Assembly: GCF_050587365.1 (NCBI RefSeq)
Contig: NZ_JBOBFV010000001.1
Span: forward strand, 62,001-126,000
Source of the DNA: Plantibacter auratus
GTDB taxonomy: Bacteria; Actinomycetota; Actinomycetes; Actinomycetales; Microbacteriaceae
Length of the DNA stretch: 64,000 bases
Direction of reading: 5' to 3'
In this document: positions 42,396 to 50,934 of the stretch, piece after piece
Layout: the number at the start of each line of letters is the position of its first letter
How positions within the stretch are numbered: position 1 is the first letter of the stretch
Notes under the pieces: generated by a model
Seen by the model: only the letters and a program-made list of their open reading frames with translations
The model's database searches: none
What the model was told of the DNA's origin: nothing
Program-made: the position numbers and the translations under genes

Positions 42396-43889
42396 CTACT
42401 TGCGGACGATGTCCGCCACGAAGAACTGCGAGTTCAGGCCGTTGACCCCGTACCCCGAGACGTCGCTCGCGGCGACGACGATCTGCGGGTAGAGGTAGAG
42501 CCACACGCTCGCCGCGTCCTCGGCGATCTGCTCGTTCACGAGCTTCAGCTTCGCCGTCTGTTCCTCGGTGGTCGTCGCCTGCTCGGCCTCCGACACCCAC
42601 TGGGTCACCTCGGGGTTGTCGTAGCCCCAGTAGAAGTCCGGGTTGCCGTACCAGACGACGTCGCGGTCGTTCACGTGCTCCTGGAGGGTCGCCTGGAAGT
42701 CGCGTTCCTTGAACACCTTCGAGTACCACTCGTCCGCGCTGATCGTGTTGATCTCGACCGTGATGCCGACCTTCGCGAGTTCACTCTGGAGGAACTCGGC
42801 GACGGCCGGGTGCGGGTCGTAGCTCGGGGTGTCGAGGGTGAAGGTGAAGCCGTCGGCGAAGCCCGCTTCGGCGAGCTGCTGCTTGGCGAGCTCGGGGTCG
42901 TACGGGTTCACCTGCGTGAGGTCCTCGTACCAGGGGTCCGTCGGCGGGACCATCGACCCGATGAGCGTGCCGTAGTCGCCCCAGATCGACGAGAGCAGCT
43001 TCTTGGTGTCGATCGCGGAGTACACGGCCTTGCGGACGAGCGCCTGGTCGAACGGGGCGACCCGGTCGTTGAAGGCGAGCAGCTCCTTCGTCGTGGAGTC
43101 GCCGTCGGAGACGACGTAGTCCGCGTTGTCGGTGAACTGGCTCAGCTGGTCGGGGCTCTGCACGCTCGTGATGATGTCGATCTGCTTCGTGACGAGCGCA
43201 TTGCTGAGCGCGGTCGCGTCGGTGAAGTAGGTGAAGACCACCTCTGCGTTCTTGGCGGGCTCACCCCAGTAGTCGTCCCAGCGCTCGAGGCTCAGGGTGC
43301 TGCCGCGCTTCCAGTCGCCGAGCGTGTACGGACCCGTGCCGTCCTCGGTGGTCTTGAGGTCCTTCGCCGCGTCGTTGACGATCCAGACGTAGCTCAGGTT
43401 GTAGATGAAGGAGATGGAGCGCTCGGAGAGGGTGATGACGACGGTCTTGTCGTCGGGGGTCGCGATGCCGGAGATCACCGCGAAGCTGCTCTTCCGTGCC
43501 GACTGCGAGTCCTCGGCGGTCACGGCTTCGATGCTCGACTTCACGTCCGCCGAGGTGAGCGGGTCGCCGGAGTGGAAGGTGACGCCGTCCTTGAGGGTGA
43601 AGGTGTACGTCAGGCCGTCGTCGCTCACCGTGCTGTCGGCGGCGAGCACCGGTTCGACCTCGCCGTCGTCCGTGAGGCGGTACAGGCCCTCGTACACGTT
43701 GCCGGTGAAGGCCTCCGTGACGCCCTGGCCGCCGCCGCCGGTGTTGCTGAGGTTCTGCGGCTCGTAGAGCGAGCCGACGGCGATGGTCGCGTCGTCGCCC
43801 GTCGCCGAGCTGCCACCACCACCGGCGCAGCCGGCGAGGGCGACGGCGGCGGCGACGGACAGGGCGACGAGCCCGATGGTTCTCTTCAC
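42396..43889 (-). CDS. ABC transporter substrate-binding lipoprotein (SBP family 5)
   Basis: Extracellular peptide/nickel-type receptor of 497 aa, first gene of the importer. Signal peptide MKRTIGLVALSVAAAVALAG with lipobox LAGC, Gly/Ser linker, then the SBP_bac_5 body: GLYRLTDDGEVEPVLA, TFTLKDGVTFHSGDPLTSADV and GTGPYTLGDWKRGSTLSLERWDDYWG. It has the size and family match of oligopeptide or dipeptide receptors; the actual ligand cannot be read. Likely operon: this gene, two permeases, two ATPases. Confidence 0.92.
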   Translation of the reverse strand: MKRTIGLVALSVAAAVALAGCAGGGGSSATGDDATIAVGSLYEPQNLSNTGGGGQGVTEAFTGNVYEGLYRLTDDGEVEPVLAADSTVSDDGLTYTFTLKDGVTFHSGDPLTSADVKSSIEAVTAEDSQSARKSSFAVISGIATPDDKTVVITLSERSISFIYNLSYVWIVNDAAKDLKTTEDGTGPYTLGDWKRGSTLSLERWDDYWGEPAKNAEVVFTYFTDATALSNALVTKQIDIITSVQSPDQLSQFTDNADYVVSDGDSTTKELLAFNDRVAPFDQALVRKAVYSAIDTKKLLSSIWGDYGTLIGSMVPPTDPWYEDLTQVNPYDPELAKQQLAEAGFADGFTFTLDTPSYDPHPAVAEFLQSELAKVGITVEINTISADEWYSKVFKERDFQATLQEHVNDRDVVWYGNPDFYWGYDNPEVTQWVSEAEQATTTEEQTAKLKLVNEQIAEDAASVWLYLYPQIVVAASDVSGYGVNGLNSQFFVADIVRK

Positions 43890-43946
43890 GGATACTCCTG
43901 TGGTGTGGGGGTGATGATGCTGGTGCAGGCTGTGGGGTGCTGGGGG

Positions 43947-44711
43947 TCAGACGGCGTAGAGGTCGAAGCCTTCGCGGAACCGGACGATCCGTTCTCCGGC
44001 GAGGACGTCTCCGGCGAACCGGTTCTGCGGCGGCGGCATCGGACAGTTGTACTGCACGGAGAAGCCGCAGGGCGGCACGAACGCGCGGTTGAAGTCGAGG
44101 ACGACCTCGCCCGCCGTGCCGAAGCCGCCGTCGTCGGTCCGCTGCACGAACAGGAACCGGCCGGCGCCGTAGGTGCCCGACTCGTCATCGCGCCCGTTCG
44201 TCGCGTCGCCGAACACGAGGAGGAGCGTGCCGCCGTCGTCGAAGGCGCTCATCGTGTACTCGACGCCGTCCCGCGTGAACACGATGTCGCCGGGGACGAC
44301 GAGCTCCCGTGATCCGCCGTTGTCTCGGATGTGCTCGAACGGGACGGTCCGCGAGCCGTCGACGGGCGTGAACCGCGCCGTCTGGACCCAGGCGGGGTCG
44401 TACGGGAAGACCTCGATGCCGTCGAACGCGCGGATGGCGGGTGCGTTCGCGTCCCATCGGCGGATGCCGACCTCGTCCTGGCCCGTGTCGAGGTGGGTGC
44501 GGCGGAGCGTCGTCACCGTGACGCCGCTCGGCTGCTCGGCGGCGATGGCGGCTGCGGCTGCATCGACGGTGGCTGGCGTCTCCTCCGCGAGCCACCGCGT
44601 CTCGACGAGGGCGAGGTTGCCGAGCGGCGCGGTCACGGCGGCTCGACGCTCCTCGCGCCAGGCGTCGTGCTCGGCGATCGCGTTCGGCTGCGGGGCGGTG
44701 TGGATCGGCAT
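43947..44711 (-). CDS. DUF1684 family protein
   Basis: Soluble protein of 254 aa matching DUF1684: AWREERRAAVTAPLGNLALVETRWL at the start, YPYDPAWVQTARFTP-like FPYDPAWVQTARF, TYGAGRFLFV, and the terminal DFNRAFVPPCGFSVQYNCPMPPPQNRF that defines the family. The conserved Cys and Pro-rich end suggest an enzyme or metal site but function is unknown. It is 57 bases upstream of the peptide-importer receptor on the same strand and may be cotranscribed. Confidence 0.85.
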   Translation of the reverse strand: MPIHTAPQPNAIAEHDAWREERRAAVTAPLGNLALVETRWLAEETPATVDAAAAAIAAEQPSGVTVTTLRRTHLDTGQDEVGIRRWDANAPAIRAFDGIEVFPYDPAWVQTARFTPVDGSRTVPFEHIRDNGGSRELVVPGDIVFTRDGVEYTMSAFDDGGTLLLVFGDATNGRDDESGTYGAGRFLFVQRTDDGGFGTAGEVVLDFNRAFVPPCGFSVQYNCPMPPPQNRFAGDVLAGERIVRFREGFDLYAV

Positions 44712-44861
44712 GTCTCGATTCTCCGGATGACGGCGGGCGGGTCCCAATCGTGTGTCCTTCGGAGTCCAGCTCGTTTCGGGCGGGAACTATTCCCGAGCCC
44801 GGCGACGACCCTGCGCGGGACGGCGAGCGACCGGGTCGCGACGGTCTGGGAGGATGTCCTC

Positions 44862-45326
44862 ATGAACGCCACGCTCGTCCGCATGCCCGCCGATCGACTG
44901 CGGGGGTGGATGCTCGCCGCGAACGCGCAGTACCGCCTCGAACGCATCGAGGCGGGGGAGACCGAGGCAGAGGCGACGGCGAAGGCTGCACAGTCCCTCG
45001 CCGAGACGTTCCCGGCCGGCCGACTCCAGGTCGGACACCTCGTCTTCGAGGTGGTCCTCGACGAAGCCGCGGTCGGCGTGCTCTGGATCGGACCGCGGAG
45101 CACGAGCCACCCGGACGAGTGGTGGGTCTGGGACGTGGAGATCGACGAGTCGTTCCGCGGGCGTGGGCTCGGCCGGCAGGCCATGCAGCTCGCCGAGACG
45201 GCGGCCAAGGAGCAGGGCGCGAAGACGCTCGGGCTGAACGTCTTCGGATTCAACCGGATCGCGCGCGGCCTGTACGAGTCGCTCGGCTACGAGACGATGG
45301 CCGTGCAGATGCGCAAGGCGCTCTAA
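44862..45326 (+). CDS. GNAT family N-acetyltransferase
   Basis: Acetyl-CoA-dependent transferase of 154 aa. The acetyl-CoA loop is VEIDESFRGRGLGRQAMQLAE (R/Q-x-x-G-x-G/A) and the C-terminal half has LGLNVFGFNRIARGLYESLGYE, the Asn/Tyr motif B region. GGAGG precedes ATG at 44862. Substrate unknown. Its TAA overlaps the stop of the convergent alarmone synthetase in the four bases CTAA. Confidence 0.9.
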   Translation: MNATLVRMPADRLRGWMLAANAQYRLERIEAGETEAEATAKAAQSLAETFPAGRLQVGHLVFEVVLDEAAVGVLWIGPRSTSHPDEWWVWDVEIDESFRGRGLGRQAMQLAETAAKEQGAKTLGLNVFGFNRIARGLYESLGYETMAVQMRKAL

Positions 45327-46069
45327 CGCGGGTCCAGCCCGTCGATCAGCTCGGTCATGACCCGGTCGGCGAGTGACGGAGGCTTCGGGTGCCCGTCGGC
45401 GGTGGTCCGCGAGGTCGTCGCCCGGTCGAGCGCGAGGACCTCACCGTGGAGGTGCTCCATCTTCGCGTCGAGCCTGGAGGCAGCCTCGGCGGCGTGCTTG
45501 AGCTCGGCGAGCAGGCTGTCCGGCACGGCCTTGTCGTACTTGTAGTAGATCTTGTGTTCGAGGCTCGCCCAGAAGTCCATGGCGATCGTCCGGAACTGGA
45601 TCTCGACGGGCACCTGCACGACGCCGTCGGACATGAACACCGGAACCTCGACGATCACGTGGAGGCTCTGGTACCCGTTCGGCTTCGGGTTCGCGATGTA
45701 GTCCTTGACCTTCACCACGGTGATGTCCTGCTGGCTCGTCAGGAGTTCGAACACCTTGTACGTGTCGGAGATGAAGCTGCAGGTGACGCGGATGCCCGCG
45801 ATGTCCGTGATGTGTTCGCGGATGTCGTCGATGTCCTGCCCGTACTGCTTGCGCTCGATCTTGCCGATGATGCTCTCCGGCGACTTCAACCGCGAGCTGA
45901 TGTGCTCGATCGGGTTGTAGTCGTGGATCTGCGTGAACTCCTCCTTGAGGATGTTGAGCTTCGTGGTGATCTCGTCGATGCCGAACTTGTACAGCATCAT
46001 GAACCGCGTGAACTCGTCCTTGAGGCGCTTCAGCTCCTCGAGGTTGTCCGACGACGTTGGTCCGGTCAT
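45323..46069 (-). CDS. Small alarmone (p)ppGpp synthetase, RelA/SpoT domain
   Basis: GTP pyrophosphokinase of 248 aa with only the RelA_SpoT synthetase domain, no HD hydrolase and no TGS/ACT regulatory tail. Motifs: HISSRLKSPESIIGKIERKQYG (substrate-binding Arg/Lys), DIAGIRVTCSFISDTYKV, and YIANPKPNGYQSLHVIV, then VEIQFRTIAMDFWASLEHKIYYK. It would make (p)ppGpp under stress alongside a main Rel enzyme. N-terminal coiled-coil-like helix and C-terminal helix suit tetramer formation. Confidence 0.92.
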   Translation of the reverse strand: MTGPTSSDNLEELKRLKDEFTRFMMLYKFGIDEITTKLNILKEEFTQIHDYNPIEHISSRLKSPESIIGKIERKQYGQDIDDIREHITDIAGIRVTCSFISDTYKVFELLTSQQDITVVKVKDYIANPKPNGYQSLHVIVEVPVFMSDGVVQVPVEIQFRTIAMDFWASLEHKIYYKYDKAVPDSLLAELKHAAEAASRLDAKMEHLHGEVLALDRATTSRTTADGHPKPPSLADRVMTELIDGLDPR

Positions 46070-46180
46070 GGGCGTGCGCTCCAGCTCTGTCTCCGACGGG
46101 CCGACGGCCCGCTCGCACTCTACTGAAGCGGCCTTGGAACGCCTCTCAGCCTCCTGTGAATCAGGACCGTCGCGAGCAGT

Positions 46181-46636
46181 TCAGTGCTGCAGGGCCGCGC
46201 GGCGACGTGACGAGGCCTGGAGCCGGCGGGCGCGCCCGGCGGTCAGCATCAGGCCGAGGACGACCCCGGCGACGGCCCCGGACGTGTTCGCGAGGAGGTC
46301 GCGGGGATCGCTCACGCGTCCGGGGATCGCGAGTTGCGCGGCCTCGATGCCGACCGTCAGCGCGGCTGCGACGAGGATGGCGAGCCACCAGCGCCGCCGT
46401 CCGAGCAGGAGCAGGAAGAAGACGCCGATCGGGACGAACATGGCGATGTTCGCTCCGAATTCGAGGCGCTCGTAAGTGACCCACGCCGTCGACTCCCACC
46501 GGGCGAGGAGGTCGACGAGTCGGTACACGAGGGACTCGGTCCGGCCGTCGAAGGGCCGTGGGCCGAGGGTGATGGCCGCCACGAGCGCGAGGTACACCAC
46601 GGTGAGGGTGCTGAGCACGGGATGGCGGCGGAACAT
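46181..46636 (-). CDS. VanZ family membrane protein
   Basis: Small membrane protein of 151 aa with four TM segments and the VanZ pattern (LGPRPFDG after TM1, NIAMFVPIGVFFLLLLGRRRW, IEAAQLAIPGRVSDPRDLLANTSGAVAG). VanZ of enterococci raises teicoplanin resistance; most homologues are uncharacterised and probably act in the envelope. ATG at 46636 was chosen over longer readings that are Pro/Arg-rich. Confidence 0.88.
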   Translation of the reverse strand: MFRRHPVLSTLTVVYLALVAAITLGPRPFDGRTESLVYRLVDLLARWESTAWVTYERLEFGANIAMFVPIGVFFLLLLGRRRWWLAILVAAALTVGIEAAQLAIPGRVSDPRDLLANTSGAVAGVVLGLMLTAGRARRLQASSRRRAALQH

Positions 46637-46733
46637 CGGCCCAGCATGCCCGAGCCACCTTGGCGGCGCTTGAGTGTTCCCTGGACGGGGACGATGCGTC
46701 GCCGATGAGGCCGGTCGGGTCGTCAGCAGCGCG

Positions 46734-47105
46734 TCAGCGCCCTCGCAACCGCTCGATGTCGCGTCGTTCACGCTTCGTCGGTCGACCGGCGCCCCGGTCT
46801 CGGACGGCCACGACCTGCCGTTCCGCCGGCGTCGGCAGCGGGGGAGAGCGGTCGATGAGACATTCCGCCGCGACGTCCGCCCCGACCCGTTTCGCGATGA
46901 GGCGTCGGACCTCCACGACCCGGTCGAAGCCCGCCACGCGGAGTCGGACCTCGTCGCCGATCCTGACGGCCTGTGCCGGCTTCGCCCGCTCGCCGTTGAC
47001 CCGGACGTGGCCGGCTCGGCAGGCGGTCGCGCCGGCCGAGCGGGTCTTCGTCAGCCGCACCGCCCAGATCCATGCGTCGACGCGCACGCTCGACGGGCTG
47101 TCCAT
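46734..47105 (-). CDS. S4 domain RNA-binding protein (Hsp15/HslR-like)
   Basis: Protein of 123 aa with an N-terminal S4 domain: VRVDAWIWAVRLTKTRSAGATACRAGHVRVNGERAKPAQAVRIGDEV. Hsp15 in E. coli rescues stalled 50S subunits carrying nascent chains. The C-terminal tail is basic (GRPTKRERRDIERLRGR). Divergent from the CDP-alcohol phosphotransferase gene. Confidence 0.9.
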   Translation of the reverse strand: MDSPSSVRVDAWIWAVRLTKTRSAGATACRAGHVRVNGERAKPAQAVRIGDEVRLRVAGFDRVVEVRRLIAKRVGADVAAECLIDRSPPLPTPAERQVVAVRDRGAGRPTKRERRDIERLRGR

Positions 47106-47131
47106 CCTCCGATGGTAGAGCAGCCCATCGG

Positions 47132-47137
47132 TAGACT
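47132..47137 (+). promoter_or_regulatory. Candidate -10 box for a leaderless transcript
   Basis: TAGACT ends 6 bases before the GTG at 47144. No ribosome-binding site is present, which fits leaderless initiation. Confidence 0.45.
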
Positions 47138-47143
47138 CGACCC

Positions 47144-47842
47144 GTGACTGACGGGGTGGGGCGCGGGGTTCGACGGACCGGTGAAGACCGCGTCGTCACC
47201 CTCCCCAACGCGCTCAGCGTCTTCCGGATCCTCCTCGTCCCGGTCTTCCTGATCCTCCTCGTGCAGGGGCAGGACCTGTTGGCTCTCGCGACGCTCGCGT
47301 TCTCGGGCGTCACCGACCTCCTCGACGGGTGGATCGCGCGACGGTTCGACCAGATGACGAAGCTCGGTCGACAACTCGATCCGGCCGCCGATCGCCTCTA
47401 CATCCTCGCAGCGTTGATCGGTCTCGCGGCCCGCGGACTCATCCCGTGGTGGTTGCTCATCGTTGTCTTCGCCCGCGACCTGCTGCTCGTCGGGCTCGCC
47501 GTCGTCCTGCACCGGTCCGGTACGGGCGTGCTCCCGGTCATCCGCGTGGGGAAGTGGGGCACGGCACTCCTGTTCATCGGGCTCCCGGTCCTCATGCTCG
47601 GTCAGGCGTTCCCAGCCGTCGCGATGATCGCGACGCCGCTCGGTTGGGTGTCGGTGATCGCCGGAGCGACGCTCTACTGGTGGGCCGGCATCCTCTACCT
47701 GCTGCAGACCGTGCGCATCTCGGGGGATGCCCGTTCGAAGCAGCGGGAACGGGCCCGATCCGACGGATCACCCTCGACCGGGCGGCTCGACAGTGACGCC
47801 ACATCGGATACGCTTGACGGAGAGGAGGTCGACGGTGGCTGA
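47144..47842 (+). CDS. CDP-alcohol phosphatidyltransferase family protein
   Basis: Membrane phospholipid synthase of 232 aa. The full catalytic motif D-x2-D-G-x2-A-R-x8-G-x3-D-x3-D is present (DLLDGWIARRFDQMTKLGRQLDPAADR, read in two parts). Six TM segments. The family includes PgsA (phosphatidylglycerophosphate synthase), cardiolipin synthase and phosphatidylinositol-phosphate synthase; position before garA parallels mycobacterial pgsA2. A 40-residue hydrophilic C-tail is unusual. Its stop overlaps the FHA gene by 8 bases. Confidence 0.9.
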   Translation: MTDGVGRGVRRTGEDRVVTLPNALSVFRILLVPVFLILLVQGQDLLALATLAFSGVTDLLDGWIARRFDQMTKLGRQLDPAADRLYILAALIGLAARGLIPWWLLIVVFARDLLLVGLAVVLHRSGTGVLPVIRVGKWGTALLFIGLPVLMLGQAFPAVAMIATPLGWVSVIAGATLYWWAGILYLLQTVRISGDARSKQRERARSDGSPSTGRLDSDATSDTLDGEEVDGG

Positions 47843-48356
47843 GCACGATGAGAAGTATCCCGCGACCGGGGCGTACACGCCGGGAGCTGTCGATGACGGT
47901 GCCCCGACGAGCGGCTCGGGCGATCGGGAAGTCGACACGACACTCACCTTCGGTGAAGACCTCGGAGCGGCCCTCGCGGCGATCGACTCCGACGTCACCG
48001 CTGAGGAGCACGAGGCGATCGCGGCCCTGCCGTCCGGTTCAGCGCTGCTGATCGTCCGTCGTGGTCCGAACGCCGGTGCGCGGTTCCTCCTCGACGCCGA
48101 CGTCACCACCGTCGGACGTCACCCCGAGGCCGACATCTTCCTCGACGACGTCACGGTGTCGCGTCGGCACACCGAGTTCCACCGTCACGGGACCGCGTTC
48201 GAGATCCGCGATCTCAACTCCCTGAACGGCACGTACTTCGACGGTGTCCGCATCGACAAGGCGATCCTGCGCGACGCCGCCGAGGTGCAGATCGGCAAGT
48301 TCCGCCTCACCTTCTACGCGTCGCGGATCGACCTCGCCTCCCAGCTGGGAAGCTAG
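47835..48356 (+). CDS. garA: FHA domain protein, GarA/OdhI homologue
   Basis: Regulator of 173 aa that in relatives binds 2-oxoglutarate dehydrogenase and glutamate dehydrogenase to set carbon/nitrogen flux. An N-terminal Thr-Thr pair (residues 35-36 in VDTTLTFGED) matches the phosphorylation motif used by PknG and PknB. The FHA fold (about 75-160) has GARFLLDADVTTVGRHPEADI, the phosphothreonine loop TVSRRHTEF, and NSLNGTYFDG. GTG at 47835 is preceded by AGGAGG inside the upstream gene. Gene order supports the name. Confidence 0.92.
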   Translation: MAEHDEKYPATGAYTPGAVDDGAPTSGSGDREVDTTLTFGEDLGAALAAIDSDVTAEEHEAIAALPSGSALLIVRRGPNAGARFLLDADVTTVGRHPEADIFLDDVTVSRRHTEFHRHGTAFEIRDLNSLNGTYFDGVRIDKAILRDAAEVQIGKFRLTFYASRIDLASQLGS

Positions 48357-49060
48357 TGGCGGCAGCCAGCGCGAACGCGCGAAGCGACGGTGCTCCGCTG
48401 CTGAGCATCGGGCAGGTCCTCGCACGCCTCACTCCGGAGTTCCCCGAGCTGAGCAATTCGAAGCTCCGGTTCCTCGAGGAGCAGGGGCTGGTGTCCCCGG
48501 CACGGACGAAGTCGGGGTACCGGAAGTTCTCGAGCGATGACCTCGAACGCCTGCGGCTGATCCTGTCGATGCAGCGAGACCACTACTTCCCCCTCAAGGT
48601 CATCCGCACCTACCTCGTCGAGGTCGACGCGGGACGGTCGCCGCTGTTCCCTGGCAGTGGGCAAGCCGTCGGCGCGCCGTCGATCCACCCCGGGGTCCGC
48701 AGATTCTCGCGGAACGAGCTGATCCGCGAAGCCGGCGCCACCCCGATGCTCTTCAACGACGCCGTGAGCGCGTCGCTGATCCTGCCTGCCGAGAACTACG
48801 GCGAGGACGTCGCGTGCCTCCTGCGGATCCTCGTGGAGCTGCAGCGCTCCGGCATCGAACCACGGCACCTCCGCGGGTTCCGCGCCTCGATCGAGCGCGA
48901 GGTCGGGCTCATCGAGAGCGCGTTGAGCGCCGTCGCCAAGCGGAACGACGCCGCCGGCCGGGCACGTACCGCCGACCGGGCACTGGAGATCGCCGCACAG
49001 CTCGAGGGTGTGCGGTCGAACCTCGTCCGCTCGGCACTCGAGCGACACCAATCCTCCTGA
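48356..49060 (+). CDS. ftsR: MerR family regulator, FtsR type
   Basis: Regulator of 234 aa with an N-terminal MerR HTH (LLSIGQVLARLTPEFPELSNSKLRFLEEQGLVSPARTKSGYRKF) and a long C-terminal helical region. It matches the actinobacterial group that includes FtsR of Corynebacterium (activator of ftsZ) and Rv1828. GTG overlaps the garA stop by one base. The order garA then this gene then another MerR matches mycobacteria, apart from the missing DUF151 protein. Confidence 0.85.
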   Translation: MAAASANARSDGAPLLSIGQVLARLTPEFPELSNSKLRFLEEQGLVSPARTKSGYRKFSSDDLERLRLILSMQRDHYFPLKVIRTYLVEVDAGRSPLFPGSGQAVGAPSIHPGVRRFSRNELIREAGATPMLFNDAVSASLILPAENYGEDVACLLRILVELQRSGIEPRHLRGFRASIEREVGLIESALSAVAKRNDAAGRARTADRALEIAAQLEGVRSNLVRSALERHQSS

Positions 49061-49262
49061 TCGACCTCCCAGGGCGTAGACTGCCCTCATCCATCACGGC
49101 CAGGTCACAGTTCGATCACTCGTCACGACACGCCGTCCGTTTCGAACGGATGTCGCAGCGTTGACCGGGGCGGATCGGTAGCGTGGTGGGAGTGGTCAAG
49201 CCGGCTCGACGCCCCCGTCGAGACCGTACCGACCGTGCAGCGAACATCGAGGAGAAGCAGAC

Positions 49263-49811
49263 ATGAGTGAACTCAGTCGCGACGGGGCGTCACGGTACGG
49301 TGACCTCGGGCTGCTGTTCACCGACGGGCTTCCAGAACTCGAGGAGGGCCAGGGCTACCGCGGAGCGGTCGCCGCCCGTGCAGCCGGCATCAGCTACCGC
49401 CAGCTCGACTACTGGGCCCGGACGGGTCTGGTCGAGCCCACCGTCCGCGGTGCATCCGGATCCGGAACGCAGCGTCTCTACGGCTTCCGCGACATCCTCG
49501 TCCTCAAGCTCGTCAAGCGCCTGCTTGACACGGGCATCTCCCTGCAGCAGATCCGCACGGCAGTCGACCAGCTCCGCGAAGCGGGCATCGTCGACCTCGC
49601 CCAGACCACGCTCATGAGCGACGGCGCCAGTGTCTACCTCTGCACCTCGAACGACGAGGTCATCGACCTCGTCAGCCGCGGACAGGGCGTCTTCGGCATC
49701 GCCGTCGGCAAGGTGCTGCGCGAGGTGGAGTCCACGCTCATCGAGTTCGACGCACAGTCGGCCGACCCCATGGACGAGCTCGCAGCACGTCGCTCCGCTC
49801 GCAGCGCCTGA
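49263..49811 (+). CDS. MerR family transcriptional regulator (Rv1830-like)
   Basis: Regulator of 182 aa. The MerR HTH reads GYRGAVAARAAGISYRQLDYWARTGLVEP followed by GSGTQRLYGFRDILVLKLVKRLLDTGISLQQI. The C-terminal domain has GASVYLCTSNDEVIDLVSRGQGVFGIAVGKV. AGGAGAAGC precedes the ATG. In relatives the Rv1830 group is linked to growth and division control, but the target here is unknown. The gap 49061-49262 holds a plausible promoter and no gene. Confidence 0.87.
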   Translation: MSELSRDGASRYGDLGLLFTDGLPELEEGQGYRGAVAARAAGISYRQLDYWARTGLVEPTVRGASGSGTQRLYGFRDILVLKLVKRLLDTGISLQQIRTAVDQLREAGIVDLAQTTLMSDGASVYLCTSNDEVIDLVSRGQGVFGIAVGKVLREVESTLIEFDAQSADPMDELAARRSARSA

Positions 49812-49828
49812 CCCGAGCCGAAGGCGCC

Positions 49829-50012
49829 GGTCCCTGAGTCTGTCGAAGGGCTCACCGACGCGCGCCACACGTTCCCTGAGCGCGCATCCCGGGGTACTGG
49901 GTGCTCCTGCCGGTCCTGGAGCTCCGGCCGGTCCATGAGCGCGCCTGCCGGTCCCTGAGCCTGTCGAAGGGCGACCCGAGCGAGCGCCTGGTCCGTGAGC
50001 CGACCGAACGGT
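49829..50012. repeat. Further copies of the interspersed palindromic repeat
   Basis: Copies lie at 49829-49851 (CCTGAGTCTGTCGAAGG) and 49950-49972 (full core), with degraded versions at 49930-49940 and 49990-50012. They fill the 213-base gap after the second MerR gene and before the end of the parA-like gene. Same family as 20507-20868, but here no nuclease gene is adjacent. Confidence 0.8.
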
Positions 50013-50024
50013 CTCGCCGCGACC

Positions 50025-50891
50025 TCAGCTGTCGGTGGAGGGTGCCTCGACGGCAGCGGGACTCGTGACGGCAGCCGGCTCCGGGGGAGCGCCGTCGGCG
50101 TACTCGCCGACGCGGCCCGTGCGCAACACGCGGTCGAGGAGCGAGTCGAAGTTCTTCGCCATCTCCTGCGCCGTGTCACCCGGCCACACGTGGACGGGCT
50201 TGGCGGCACCCTGAGCCTGCTGGAGTGACGTGCGCTCCAGCAGCTGCGGGTTGAGGATGAGGGGACCGAACATGTCGCGCAGTTCCTTGATGCGGAACTG
50301 GTGCTCCATCGACTGCGGACGCACCCGGTTGACGATGATGCCGAGCGGCTGCAGCCGGGGGCTCAGCCCACGACGGATCTCCTCGACGGCGCGGAGGGCG
50401 CGGTCGGCTGCGGAGACCGAGAACAGGCCCGGCTCCGTGACGACGGCGACGCGATCGCTCGCCGCCCAGGCGGTGCGGGTGAGCGCGTTGAGCGAGGGGG
50501 CGCTGTCGATGAGGACGAGGTCGTACTCCTCCTCGACGTGCGCGAGTGCCTCTTCCAGGCGCCAGATGTCGCGGATGCTGGGGTGCGGGCCGTCGAAGTT
50601 GATCGCAGACGGGCTGCCGATCATGACGTCCATCTTGCCCGGGTGGATCTTCGTCCAGCCGCTCGCCACGATCGCCTGCTCGACGATCTTCTTCTTCGGC
50701 GAGGTCAGCACATCCGTCACCGTGAGGTGCCCTGCGACGTCGACGGCCATGCCAGTCGAGACGTCGGATTGGGGGTCGAGATCCACGACCAGCGTGCGGA
50801 TGTCCTTCGAGAACGCGGCGGAAGCCAGGCCAAGGGTGACGGTGGTCTTGCCGACGCCCCCCTTCAGGGAGCTAACGCTGAGTACATGCAC
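50025..50891 (-). CDS. ParA family ATPase (solo)
   Basis: Deviant Walker A ATPase of 288 aa. VHVLSVSSLKGGVGKTTVTLGLA gives the signature KGGVGKT with both lysines, then VDLDPQSDVST (Walker A') and LVLIDSAPSLNALTR (Walker B). GTG at 50891 is chosen because it places the P-loop next to the N-terminus as in the family. No parB or parS is seen. Solo actinobacterial ParA proteins position other cargo, so a chromosome-partition role is not implied. A Pro/Ala-rich C-tail follows the fold. Confidence 0.88.
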   Translation of the reverse strand: MHVLSVSSLKGGVGKTTVTLGLASAAFSKDIRTLVVDLDPQSDVSTGMAVDVAGHLTVTDVLTSPKKKIVEQAIVASGWTKIHPGKMDVMIGSPSAINFDGPHPSIRDIWRLEEALAHVEEEYDLVLIDSAPSLNALTRTAWAASDRVAVVTEPGLFSVSAADRALRAVEEIRRGLSPRLQPLGIIVNRVRPQSMEHQFRIKELRDMFGPLILNPQLLERTSLQQAQGAAKPVHVWPGDTAQEMAKNFDSLLDRVLRTGRVGEYADGAPPEPAAVTSPAAVEAPSTDS

Positions 50892-50895
50892 AAGG

Positions 50896-50934
50896 CTCAA
50901 CGTTACCGTGACTAGGCTAGGGAATCTCAACGTT
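50896..50934. repeat. 9-bp direct repeats CTCAACGTT in the parA-pyc intergenic region
   Basis: Copies at 50896-50904 and 50926-50934 are 30 bases apart, close to three helical turns. Between them is CTAGGCTAG (50912-50920), a near-palindrome. The pair lies between divergent genes and could be a shared operator. Confidence 0.45.

Noticed and set aside
50025..50891. A plasmid or chromosome partition locus
   Set aside because: There is no ParB, parS or replication gene, and the surroundings are core genes; I call it a solo ParA.
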